DNA from: Rhodococcus sp. (in: high G+C Gram-positive bacteria)
Lineage (GTDB): Bacteria > Actinomycetota > Actinomycetes > Mycobacteriales > Mycobacteriaceae
Length of the DNA: 6,373 bases
Assembly (NCBI GenBank): GCA_012515885.1
Contig: JAAYXN010000182.1
Coordinates: forward strand, 1 to 6,373
Direction: 5' to 3'
The notes under the pieces are model-generated. The model did no database searches. It was not told where the DNA came from and saw only the letters and a program-made list of their open reading frames with translations. Each line of letters begins with the position of its first letter. The first letter of the stretch is position 1. Shown in pieces: positions 1 to 5,384 of this stretch. Position numbers and translations under genes: made by a program.

Positions 1-106
1 CGAACCGGAGCACTGAGTTGTCGATTGAACAACCCGACAACAGCAAGGCAGCAATACCCAAGGATATTGCCAGCCCGGCTCGCCGAAGGATCCGACCTTG
101 CGCCAC
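1..106 (-). CDS. ctaC: Cytochrome c oxidase subunit II, N-terminal end (partial)
   Basis: Only the first 35 codons are present; the gene continues beyond base 1. The product starts with a short basic stretch (residues 5-9, RILRR), then a hydrophobic segment and the lipobox LLSGC, with the lipidated cysteine at residue 26. It is therefore a lipoprotein signal peptide. The mature start, SIDNSVLRF, resembles the region before 'LRMGWP' in corynebacterial CtaC as I remember it. CtaC carries the CuA centre of the aa3 oxidase and accepts electrons from the bc1-cytochrome c complex at the outer membrane face. I chose the GTG at 106 because AGGAAGG lies 7 nt upstream; a GTG at 112 is only 1 nt from that site. 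Its position, divergent from asnB, matches ctaC in M. tuberculosis and C. glutamicum. The CuA motif lies outside the window, so identity rests on the signal peptide, the short mature stretch and synteny. Confidence 0.8.
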   Translation of the reverse strand, partial: MAQGRILRRAGLAISLGIAALLLSGCSIDNSVLRF

Positions 107-377
107 GTTCACGCCTTCCTGATCGCCGCAGATTCCACAGGGCACCCCATCAGGGGAAGGCCCAATTACTACGCAGCGTAGACCAAAGCTGTCGATGGTT
201 CTTCTTCGGGTCGATCGTGTCGTCAGCGGGGTCGGCTGAGTCGGGCGCGCTTCTGCGGCATACTTTCGTCTAAGGATCGAGTCCCGCCCTATGACGCGGG
301 GTTCTTTAGCCGCCTTGCTCATTACCGGCGAGCGCGGTGGTGTGCTCTCCCCTATTCGAATCGAGGTATCGGACGCA
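107..377. promoter_or_regulatory. Divergent ctaC / asnB control region
   Basis: About 270 bp separate the ctaC start (minus) from the asnB start (plus). No convincing gene is visible. The open frames crossing it have no family resemblance; the frame from 291 is just the upstream extension of asnB. Candidate -10 hexamers for asnB are TACTTT at 261-266 and, less likely, TATTCG near 353. I find no good -35 partner, which is common in this group. A GAGG sequence at 363-366 lies 11 nt before the asnB GTG and may be its ribosome binding site. For ctaC, AGGAAGG on the minus strand at 114-120 is a strong site. The promoter calls are tentative; the region's role as a divergent control region is safer than any single box. 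Confidence 0.5.
169..181. repeat. Perfect 13-bp palindrome CTACGC-A-GCGTAG
   Basis: Two 6-bp arms with a single central base form a perfect dyad, about 63 bp upstream of the ctaC start and about 200 bp upstream of the asnB start. Its size and symmetry fit a dimeric repressor or activator site. I do not recognise it as a known operator, so its function is inferred only from position and symmetry. Confidence 0.4.
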
Positions 378-2333
378 GTGTGCGGATTGCTCGGGTTCTT
401 AACGACGCACGGAACCAATGAAGCCCTGGTCGCACGGGTCGATCAGGCGATGCACTGCCTGCGCCATCGGGGCCCTGACGAACATGGCACGTGGAACGAC
501 GATGACCTTGTGTTCGGTTTTAACCGGTTGTCGATCATTGACCTTGAGCATTCGCACCAGCCGCTGCGGTGGGGGCCGCCGGAGAGTCCTGAGCGCTATG
601 CGTTGACGTTTAACGGCGAGATCTACAACTACTTGGAGATCCGTGCGGCGCTCAAAGAAGAGTTTGACGCCCAGTTCCGCACTGAGGGCGACTCGGAGGC
701 GATCGTCGCTGCGTTCCACTATTGGGGTTCGGACGCGGTGGAGCGTTTGCGCGGCATGTTTGCGTTCGCGGTGTGGGATACCGAGTCCCGTGAGCTGTTC
801 ATTGCTCGCGATCCGTTCGGCATTAAGCCTCTTTTCCTTGCTTCTGGGACGCAGGGCACGGCGTTCGGTAGCGAGAAGAAGAGCCTGCTTGAGCTTGCTG
901 ATTCGATTGGGATTGGCGTGGAGCTGGATCCTCGGGCAATCGAGCACTACACGGTGCTCCAGTACGTGCCTGAGCCTGAGTCTCTGCATGCGCAGATCCG
1001 TCGCCTGGAGTCCGGCTGCTACGCACGGGTGCGGCCCGGTCAGTTGCCGGAAATCACTCGGTATTTCCAGCCGAAGTTCCCGGTGCGCCCGTTCACCAAG
1101 GGCAGCGCACCGGAGCGCTATCAGGAGATCGCGCAGGCGCTGGAAGATTCTGTTGCCAAGCACATGCGCGCCGACGTCACGGTGGGTTCGTTCCTGTCTG
1201 GCGGCATCGATTCGACGGCCATCGCGGCCCTTGCGATGCGCCACAATCCCAATCTGATTACCTTCACCACCGGTTTTGAGCGTGAAGGCTATTCCGAGGT
1301 CGACGTTGCTGCGGAGTCAGCGGCTGCTATTGGCGCGCGGCATGTCGTCAAGGTGGTCAGCCCGGCAGAGTTCGCGGCAGCTATCCCGGAGATCGTCTGG
1401 TATCTAGACGATCCGGTCGCTGATCCAGCGCTGGTGCCACTGTGGTTTATCGCTCGTGAGGCGCGTAAGCACGTCAAGGTCGTGCTCTCCGGCGAGGGCG
1501 CGGATGAGCTGTTTGGTGGCTACACCATCTACCGCGAACCGCTGTCTCTTGCCCCGTTTGACCGGCTGCCCGCGGGCGTTCGTCGCCTGGCCGGCAAGCT
1601 CTCGGACCGCATCCCGGAGGGCACGCGCGGTAAGAGCTTGCTGCACCGTGGGTCGTTGCCTCTTGAAGAGCGCTATTACGGCAATGCACGCAGCTTCAAC
1701 GACGCCCAGTTGCGCGCAGTCCTGCGTGATTTCCGTCCTGAGTGGACGCATCAAGACGTCACTGCCCCGATTTATGCGGAGTCGAAGGGCTGGGATCCGG
1801 TGACCCGGATGCAGCACCTGGACCTGTTTACGTGGTTGCGTGGCGACATCTTGGTTAAGGCCGACAAGATGACGATGGCCAACTCGCTAGAGCTTCGTGT
1901 GCCGTTCTTGGACCCTGAGGTGTTCAAGGTCGCATCCACGCTGCCGCTGGAGCAGAAGATCACCACCCGCAAGACGCAGCCGCGCGACAAGTCGCCGCAC
2001 ACCACCAAGTACGCGTTGCGTCAGGCGCTTGAGGGAATTGTTCCCGACCATGTGCTGCACCGCGCGAAGCTAGGGTTCCCAGTTCCGTTGCGGCACTGGC
2101 TTGCTGGCAGCGAACTGTACGACTGGGCTCGTGATCAGATCGTCAGCTCCCAAGCTGATCACATCATCGACAAGAACGCGGTGCTCACGATGCTTGACGA
2201 GCACAAGGCAGGGGTTTCCGACCACAGCCGCCGGTTGTGGACGGTGATTGTTTTCATGATCTGGCACGGCATTTTCGTGGAGAAGCGCATCGTCCCGACC
2301 ATTGCCGAACCGCAGTACCCCGTCTCGCTGTAA
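378..2333 (+). CDS. asnB: Glutamine-dependent asparagine synthetase-family amidotransferase (LtsA/AsnB)
   Basis: The 651-aa product has two domains. The N-terminal class II glutaminase domain shows the nucleophile Cys2 (start VCGLLGF), RHRGPDE at 29-35, FNGEIYN at 78-84, GDSE at 104-107 and RDPFGIKPL at 144-152. The synthetase domain has the ATP pyrophosphatase loop SGGIDS at 274-279, then SGEGADELFGGY at 371-382 and KADKMTMANSLELRVPFLD at 494-512. The family releases ammonia from glutamine and transfers it to an adenylated carboxylate. In C. glutamicum (ltsA) and mycobacteria (asnB) this gene is linked to amidation of meso-diaminopimelate in peptidoglycan and to lysozyme resistance, so that cytoplasmic, cell-wall role is more likely than asparagine synthesis. 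I chose the GTG at 378 because Cys must become residue 1 after Met removal; an in-frame ATG at 291 would add 29 residues and block the active site. Residues 530-541 look like an insertion relative to remembered C. glutamicum LtsA (640 aa). Confidence 0.95.
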   Translation: MCGLLGFLTTHGTNEALVARVDQAMHCLRHRGPDEHGTWNDDDLVFGFNRLSIIDLEHSHQPLRWGPPESPERYALTFNGEIYNYLEIRAALKEEFDAQFRTEGDSEAIVAAFHYWGSDAVERLRGMFAFAVWDTESRELFIARDPFGIKPLFLASGTQGTAFGSEKKSLLELADSIGIGVELDPRAIEHYTVLQYVPEPESLHAQIRRLESGCYARVRPGQLPEITRYFQPKFPVRPFTKGSAPERYQEIAQALEDSVAKHMRADVTVGSFLSGGIDSTAIAALAMRHNPNLITFTTGFEREGYSEVDVAAESAAAIGARHVVKVVSPAEFAAAIPEIVWYLDDPVADPALVPLWFIAREARKHVKVVLSGEGADELFGGYTIYREPLSLAPFDRLPAGVRRLAGKLSDRIPEGTRGKSLLHRGSLPLEERYYGNARSFNDAQLRAVLRDFRPEWTHQDVTAPIYAESKGWDPVTRMQHLDLFTWLRGDILVKADKMTMANSLELRVPFLDPEVFKVASTLPLEQKITTRKTQPRDKSPHTTKYALRQALEGIVPDHVLHRAKLGFPVPLRHWLAGSELYDWARDQIVSSQADHIIDKNAVLTMLDEHKAGVSDHSRRLWTVIVFMIWHGIFVEKRIVPTIAEPQYPVSL

Positions 2334-2356
2334 CAACGCAGACGCATCACGTAACA

Positions 2357-2395
2357 AAGGAGCCCCTCACACCGGATCGGCGTGAGGGGCTCCTT
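2357..2395. terminator. Two-way terminator between asnB and adoK
   Basis: A perfect 14-bp stem (2357-2370 paired with 2382-2395) closes an 11-nt loop, itself able to form a small CCG/CGG pair. It starts 24 nt after the asnB stop and 35 nt after the adoK stop on the other strand, so it sits between two convergent genes. The arm ends are AA/TT. On the minus strand it is followed by TTTGTTAC, on the plus strand by CTCCG, so the U-tract is poor in both directions but better for adoK. Confidence 0.85.
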
Positions 2396-2429
2396 CTCCG
2401 TTCAGAGTGAGTATTACGCAGGGTGAGTT

Positions 2430-3398
2430 TTATGCAGGCAGAACCGGGGCGATCGCTTCCGCAGCATCAGCGCCGTACGCGTCGGAAAGACGTGCCAGCG
2501 CCTGGTCGCGATCGAACTTCCACTCCTGCGTGCCGACCGTCTCAAGCACGAGGACGGCGATCAGTGAGCCCAGCTGAGCGCTGCGCGTAAAGTCCAGCCC
2601 CGAGCGGATGCCATGCAGGAAACCTGCACGGAAACCGTCGCCCACACCGGTGGGGTCGACCTTGCCGTTCTCCGGGACGACACCGACGTGGATCCAATTG
2701 CCTTCACGATCAACGATGTCGACGCCGCCAGCACCGAGTGTCGTGATGCGCACGCCCACCATTTCGCGGACCTCGTCCTCGTTGAGGCCGGTCTTTTGAC
2801 GCAGCAGGCCCCACTCGTATTCGTTGGTGAAGAGGAACTCTGCGCCGTCGATGAGCTGACGTGCCTGGCTGCCATCGAGTCTCGCCAACTGCTGCGACGG
2901 ATCGGCGGCGAAGGCAATACCCAGCTCGCGCGATTCTTCTGTGCGGCGAATCATCGCGTCTGGATCATCAGCGCCAATAAGCACCAGATCGGGATGCTTC
3001 TCCAGGGACTCGATGCGGATCTCGCGGGCCTCGCTCATCGCACCCGGGTAGAACGAGGCGATCTGCGCCATGTCCAGGTCAGTGGTGCATACGAAACGGG
3101 CCGTGTGGGCGGTGGTCGATACGCGAACACCACTGCAATCAACACCATTGTTTTCCAGCCACGCCTGGTACTCAGCGAAGTCAGCACCCACCGCACCGAT
3201 GAGGATCGGCGATGCACCGAGCACACCGAGAGCGAACGCGATATTGCCGCCGACACCGCCACGTCGCACCTCAAGGTCATCGACGAGGAAGCTCAACGAA
3301 ATGTGGTTGAGCTGATCGGCAACCAACTGCTCAGCGAAGCGACCGGGGAAGCGCATCAGATGGTCAGTGGCAATCGATCCAGATACCGCAATAGTCAC
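2430..3398 (-). CDS. adoK: Adenosine kinase, PfkB family
   Basis: The 322-aa product starts VTIAVSGSIATDHLMRFPGR, nearly identical to M. tuberculosis AdoK (Rv2202c) as I remember it. It shows the PfkB first signature around RGGVGGNIAFALG (46-58) and the second, DPTGVGDGFRAGF (248-260), whose Asp254 is the expected catalytic base and whose GVGD forms the anion hole. The middle also matches AdoK, with DMAQIASFYPGAMSEAR (109-125) and ADPSQQLARL (165-174). The enzyme phosphorylates adenosine to AMP with ATP in purine salvage; mycobacterial AdoK resembles sugar kinases more than eukaryotic adenosine kinases. I prefer the GTG at 3398 because GAAAGG lies 8 nt upstream; a TTG at 3404, two codons earlier, is only 2 nt from that site. 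It faces asnB convergently, as in M. tuberculosis, and appears to be transcribed alone. A ribokinase-like sugar specificity cannot be excluded from sequence alone. Confidence 0.93.
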   Translation of the reverse strand: MTIAVSGSIATDHLMRFPGRFAEQLVADQLNHISLSFLVDDLEVRRGGVGGNIAFALGVLGASPILIGAVGADFAEYQAWLENNGVDCSGVRVSTTAHTARFVCTTDLDMAQIASFYPGAMSEAREIRIESLEKHPDLVLIGADDPDAMIRRTEESRELGIAFAADPSQQLARLDGSQARQLIDGAEFLFTNEYEWGLLRQKTGLNEDEVREMVGVRITTLGAGGVDIVDREGNWIHVGVVPENGKVDPTGVGDGFRAGFLHGIRSGLDFTRSAQLGSLIAVLVLETVGTQEWKFDRDQALARLSDAYGADAAEAIAPVLPA

Positions 3399-3562
3399 GG
3401 ACAAGGCCTTTCAGGCAGGGGTAGGTGATGACAACGCGGTACGGAAACCACACGCGAGTCCGTGCCGCTCGAAGAGTTCACCGTACCTGCCAGCGGACCC
3501 GTAGCAGTGTCCACGCCGCAGTGTCGAGTGGGATGTGCGGTGTTCATGCCGGAAAACGCCGA

Positions 3563-3619
3563 ACGCCTCCTGCCCGACTCGGCTAAGTGATCTCAGCTGG
3601 CGAGTCGGACAGGAGGCGT
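3563..3619 (-). terminator. Long inverted repeat, probable terminator of the HesB-like gene
   Basis: Arms 3563-3581 and 3601-3619 pair over 19 positions with one C/A mismatch (3573 and 3609) and a 19-nt loop. On the minus strand it begins 67 nt after the stop of the HesB-like gene, and the stem is followed by TTCGGCGTTTTCC, so a short U run comes 7 nt after the stem. Termination is the simplest reading. The length and near-perfect match would also fit a small dispersed repeat or a stable 3' RNA end. Confidence 0.6.
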
Positions 3620-3645
3620 GGCGAAGCGTGCGCGCCGTGGCATTA

Positions 3646-3661
3646 CCAAGCTCACGCTTGG
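3646..3661 (-). repeat. Small hairpin CCAAGC-TCAC-GCTTGG
   Basis: A 6-bp perfect stem with a 4-nt loop lies 25 nt downstream of the HesB-like stop on the minus strand, between that stop and the longer inverted repeat. There is no U-tract after it (TAATGCC follows). It may add 3'-end stability or be part of a composite terminator. It could also be chance. Confidence 0.4.
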
Positions 3662-3686
3662 CGGCGCTAGCGGCGTGGCAGAAACC

Positions 3687-4037
3687 TCAGTTGAAGGAGT
3701 CTCCACACGCGCACGAACCCGTAGCGTTGGGGTTGTCGATGGTGAAGCCCTGCTTCTCGATCGAGTCAACGAAGTCGATAGCAGCGCCCTCGACGTACGG
3801 GGCACTCATGCGGTCGACAGCGAGCGCAACACCGTTGAAGTCGACGACGAGGTCGCCGTCAAGGTTGCGGTCGTCGAAAAACAGCTGGTAGCGCAGGCCC
3901 GCACAGCCGCCCGGCTGAACGGCGATACGCAGTGCCAGATCGTCGCGGCCTTCCTGATCGAGCAGCGCCTTTGCCTTGGAGGATGCTGCTTCGGTCATGG
4001 TGACGCCGTGGGTGGCGGTCTCGTTCTGCACAGTCAT
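3687..4037 (-). CDS. erpA: A-type iron-sulfur carrier, HesB/IscA/ErpA family
   Basis: The 116-aa product carries the three cysteines typical of A-type Fe-S carriers: Cys45 in QPGGCAGLRY, and Cys109 and Cys111 in the C-terminal GSCACGDSF. These ligate an Fe-S cluster that the protein hands to target apoproteins in the cytoplasm. The sequence is very close to M. tuberculosis Rv2204c as I remember it, including LLDQEGRDDLALRIAVQPGG and the end DNPNATGSCACGDSFN. The length is normal for the family, with about 10 extra N-terminal residues. The ATG at 4037 is preceded by GGAG with a 5-nt gap. It lies downstream of the glycerate kinase gene on the same strand, with 108 bp between them, so it probably has its own promoter or is only loosely co-transcribed. 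The exact subtype (ErpA versus IscA) cannot be decided here, and the symbol follows common annotation practice. Confidence 0.93.
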   Translation of the reverse strand: MTVQNETATHGVTMTEAASSKAKALLDQEGRDDLALRIAVQPGGCAGLRYQLFFDDRNLDGDLVVDFNGVALAVDRMSAPYVEGAAIDFVDSIEKQGFTIDNPNATGSCACGDSFN

Positions 4038-4145
4038 GGGCTCTCCCTGTTGTTCGTACCAAACCCGTGAACGCTTTAACCCTACTCGGCGGCCGAAATA
4101 TTCCCGGGTTCCGGGCGTGTGGGGTAAATGGTATCTGGGCCAATA
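4038..4145 (-). promoter_or_regulatory. Likely promoter region of the HesB-like gene, with a weak hairpin
   Basis: On the minus strand TAGGGT (4079-4084) fits the loose TAnnnT -10 pattern and would give a leader of roughly 35 nt before the ATG at 4037. No -35 is recognisable. A GC-only 5-bp stem, CCCGG-GTT-CCGGG at 4103-4115, is followed on the minus strand by AATATTTC and might weakly terminate the upstream glycerate kinase transcript. Both calls are tentative. Confidence 0.3.
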
Positions 4146-5246
4146 CTAACTGGCATCTGAGCTGGGGTCGGTGTGATCCTCCGGCTGGCTTGCCTGCGCA
4201 CTGTCGGTATAGGACTGCGCCACCTCAGCGGCGAGGCTGGTCAGCTGGTTCGCGGCGTCAGACATCGCCGTTTCCACCGATCCTGCGTGCTCTACCAGCG
4301 AATATGCACCGTGCAGACCGGCCTGCTTGATCTCTTGAGCAGTGAGAAGCACCTGCCCGGCGATGCAGATCGTCGCGACCCCGCATTGCTGCGCGTCGGC
4401 CCCGAGAGCGATCACGGACTTTCCGCGCAGCGACTGGCGGTCAAGTCGTCCTTCCCCGGTGATCAGCAGGTCCGCAGTGGCAAGCGCGTCGAGTTGATGC
4501 CCGCGCTGCGCAACGATGCGGGCACCGGATTCGCGCTGCGCACCGAGCGCCAACAGTGCTGCGCCGATACCGCCCGCAGCGCCCGCACCGGCGAGATCCG
4601 CAACGTCATAGCCTGCGGCTTTAAGCTCGTCAGCCCACTGCGCATTGTCTTCTTCAAGGTCACGCACCGCCGCCGCGTCAGCACCCTTTTGTGGCCCGAA
4701 AACGTGCGCGGCCCCCTCGCTACCCAGAAGCGAATTCTCGACGTCGGTAGCAGCGATGAGCTGTACCTGCGCCAAAGCCGAGGCAGCGGATTCGAGCCCA
4801 CCCAACGCCGCGATCATCCCGCGTCCACCATCCGTGCAGGAGCTTCCACCCAGTCCCACCACGATGGTGCTGGCTCCCGCTTCAACAGCCGCGGCTATCA
4901 GTTGTCCCACTCCACGGCTATGGGCGGCGCGCGCCGTCTGCGTGGTCGGTGCCGTCGGCAGCAGCCCCAACCCGCAAGCCTGCGCCGACTCGATGTAGGC
5001 GACCTCACCGTCCATCAGCCAGGACGCCGTGACGTTCTCGGTGAGTGGTCCGCTCACCACCGAGTGGGCAACATCACCACCGAAGCCAGCCAAGACCTCC
5101 ACAAACCCGGGGCCACCATCAGACTGCGGAAAACACAGCAACTCGTCGCCTCGCCGCGCCCGGCGCCAACCTGCCGCGATCGCCTCGCACGCGCCCGCGG
5201 ACGTCAACGTCTGGCCAAAAGAATCCGGCGCAATCATCACCCGCAT
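4146..5246 (-). CDS. glxK: Glycerate kinase (GlxK/GarK family)
   Basis: The 366-aa product has the order of motifs of the glycerate kinase family (Pfam PF02595): start MRVMIAPDSFGQTLTSAGAC, SDGGPG (42-47), IESAQACGLGLL (85-96), the glycine-rich GLGGSSCTDGGRGMIAALGG (131-150), ATDVENSLLG (166-175) followed by FGPQKGA (183-189), GAAGGIGAALLALG (222-235) and LLITGEGRLDRQSLRGK (260-276). The family phosphorylates D-glycerate with ATP, usually to 2-phosphoglycerate, linking glyoxylate and glycerate use to glycolysis. The length is slightly below the usual 370-380 aa, and the last 25 or so residues are a polar, probably disordered tail (YTDSAQ to SSDAS). It corresponds by position to M. tuberculosis Rv2205c. 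There is no ribosome binding site before the ATG at 5246, while a good -10 box ends 6 nt upstream, so the mRNA is probably leaderless. An in-frame stop at 5256-5258 rules out a longer N-terminus. Physiological substrate is inferred from the family only. Confidence 0.9.
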   Translation of the reverse strand: MRVMIAPDSFGQTLTSAGACEAIAAGWRRARRGDELLCFPQSDGGPGFVEVLAGFGGDVAHSVVSGPLTENVTASWLMDGEVAYIESAQACGLGLLPTAPTTQTARAAHSRGVGQLIAAAVEAGASTIVVGLGGSSCTDGGRGMIAALGGLESAASALAQVQLIAATDVENSLLGSEGAAHVFGPQKGADAAAVRDLEEDNAQWADELKAAGYDVADLAGAGAAGGIGAALLALGAQRESGARIVAQRGHQLDALATADLLITGEGRLDRQSLRGKSVIALGADAQQCGVATICIAGQVLLTAQEIKQAGLHGAYSLVEHAGSVETAMSDAANQLTSLAAEVAQSYTDSAQASQPEDHTDPSSDAS

Positions 5247-5252
5247 CGCCGC

Positions 5253-5258
5253 AGTCTA
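5253..5258 (-). promoter_or_regulatory. -10 box TAGACT of a probable leaderless glxK promoter
   Basis: On the minus strand TAGACT matches the corynebacterial TAnAnT -10 pattern exactly. It ends only 6 nt before the glxK ATG, so transcription would start at or within a base or two of the A of the ATG. The absence of any Shine-Dalgarno sequence there agrees with a leaderless mRNA. The position for a -35 box (CTGCGG at 17 nt spacing) is not a good match to TTGACA. Confidence 0.6.
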
Positions 5259-5299
5259 AAGTTCACGCGCCAACCCCGCAGGCCACAGCATCCACCCGT

Positions 5300-5334
5300 G
5301 TGCTCGGCACAGCATCGAACCAAGTGCTCCGCAC
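5300..5334. repeat. Two copies of the dyad GTGC-TCn-GCAC, 24 bp apart
   Basis: GTGCTCGGCAC (5300-5310) and GTGCTCCGCAC (5324-5334) are the same 11-bp dyad with one central base changed, centre to centre 24 bp. A further half (GTGC at 5337-5340) extends the second copy into an overlapping GCAC-AG-GTGC dyad. They lie between the divergent glxK and DUF3043 promoters, upstream of both -10 boxes. They could be tandem operator sites; I do not recognise the binding protein. Confidence 0.35.
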
Positions 5335-5372
5335 AGGTGCATGCCGAATTCTGGGAATCTCGCGCGGTCACC

Positions 5373-5378
5373 TACCCT
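5373..5378 (+). promoter_or_regulatory. -10 box TACCCT of a probable leaderless promoter for the DUF3043 gene
   Basis: TACCCT fits the TAnnnT -10 pattern and ends 6 nt before the GTG at 5385, so transcription would begin at or next to the start codon. GGAAGG at 5379-5384 directly abuts the GTG, too close to act as its ribosome binding site. It would be well spaced (6 nt) for a TTG at 5391. No clear -35 is visible. Confidence 0.45.
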
Positions 5379-5384
5379 GGAAGG

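Larger units (their letters stand above)
3399..3686. other. Non-coding interval between adoK and the HesB-like gene
   Basis: This 288-bp stretch holds no gene that I can support; the open frames across it are low-complexity basic translations with no family resemblance. It should carry the adoK promoter on the minus strand. TACGGT at 3480-3485 is a possible -10 box about 80 nt upstream of the start, without a clear -35. It also contains two inverted repeats near the HesB-like gene, listed separately. In M. tuberculosis a membrane protein gene (Rv2203) sits at this spot; nothing like it is seen here. Confidence 0.55.

Noticed and set aside
25..273. An 82-codon plus-strand open frame at the left edge
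   Set aside because: It overlaps the ctaC signal peptide on the other strand and the divergent promoter region. It shows no domain, membrane segment or ribosome binding site.
399..1244. A 281-codon minus-strand open frame opposite asnB
   Set aside because: It is Arg/His/Leu-rich and lies opposite the conserved glutaminase domain, so it is a shadow of asnB.
2613..3428. A 271-codon plus-strand open frame opposite adoK
   Set aside because: It mirrors the adoK codons, resembles no known family and lacks a convincing ribosome binding site. The minus strand carries clear PfkB motifs throughout.
3618..4070. A 150-codon plus-strand frame opposite the HesB-like gene, with a hydrophobic end
   Set aside because: It is antisense to a strongly conserved Fe-S carrier, and its translation does not resemble any protein family I know.
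4173..5384. A 629-codon plus-strand open frame covering the antisense of glxK and fused in frame to the DUF3043 gene
   Set aside because: The first 404 codons lie opposite a well-supported glycerate kinase gene and translate to basic, low-complexity sequence. Recognisable family sequence begins only at the GTG at 5385. This is an open antisense frame typical of high-GC DNA.
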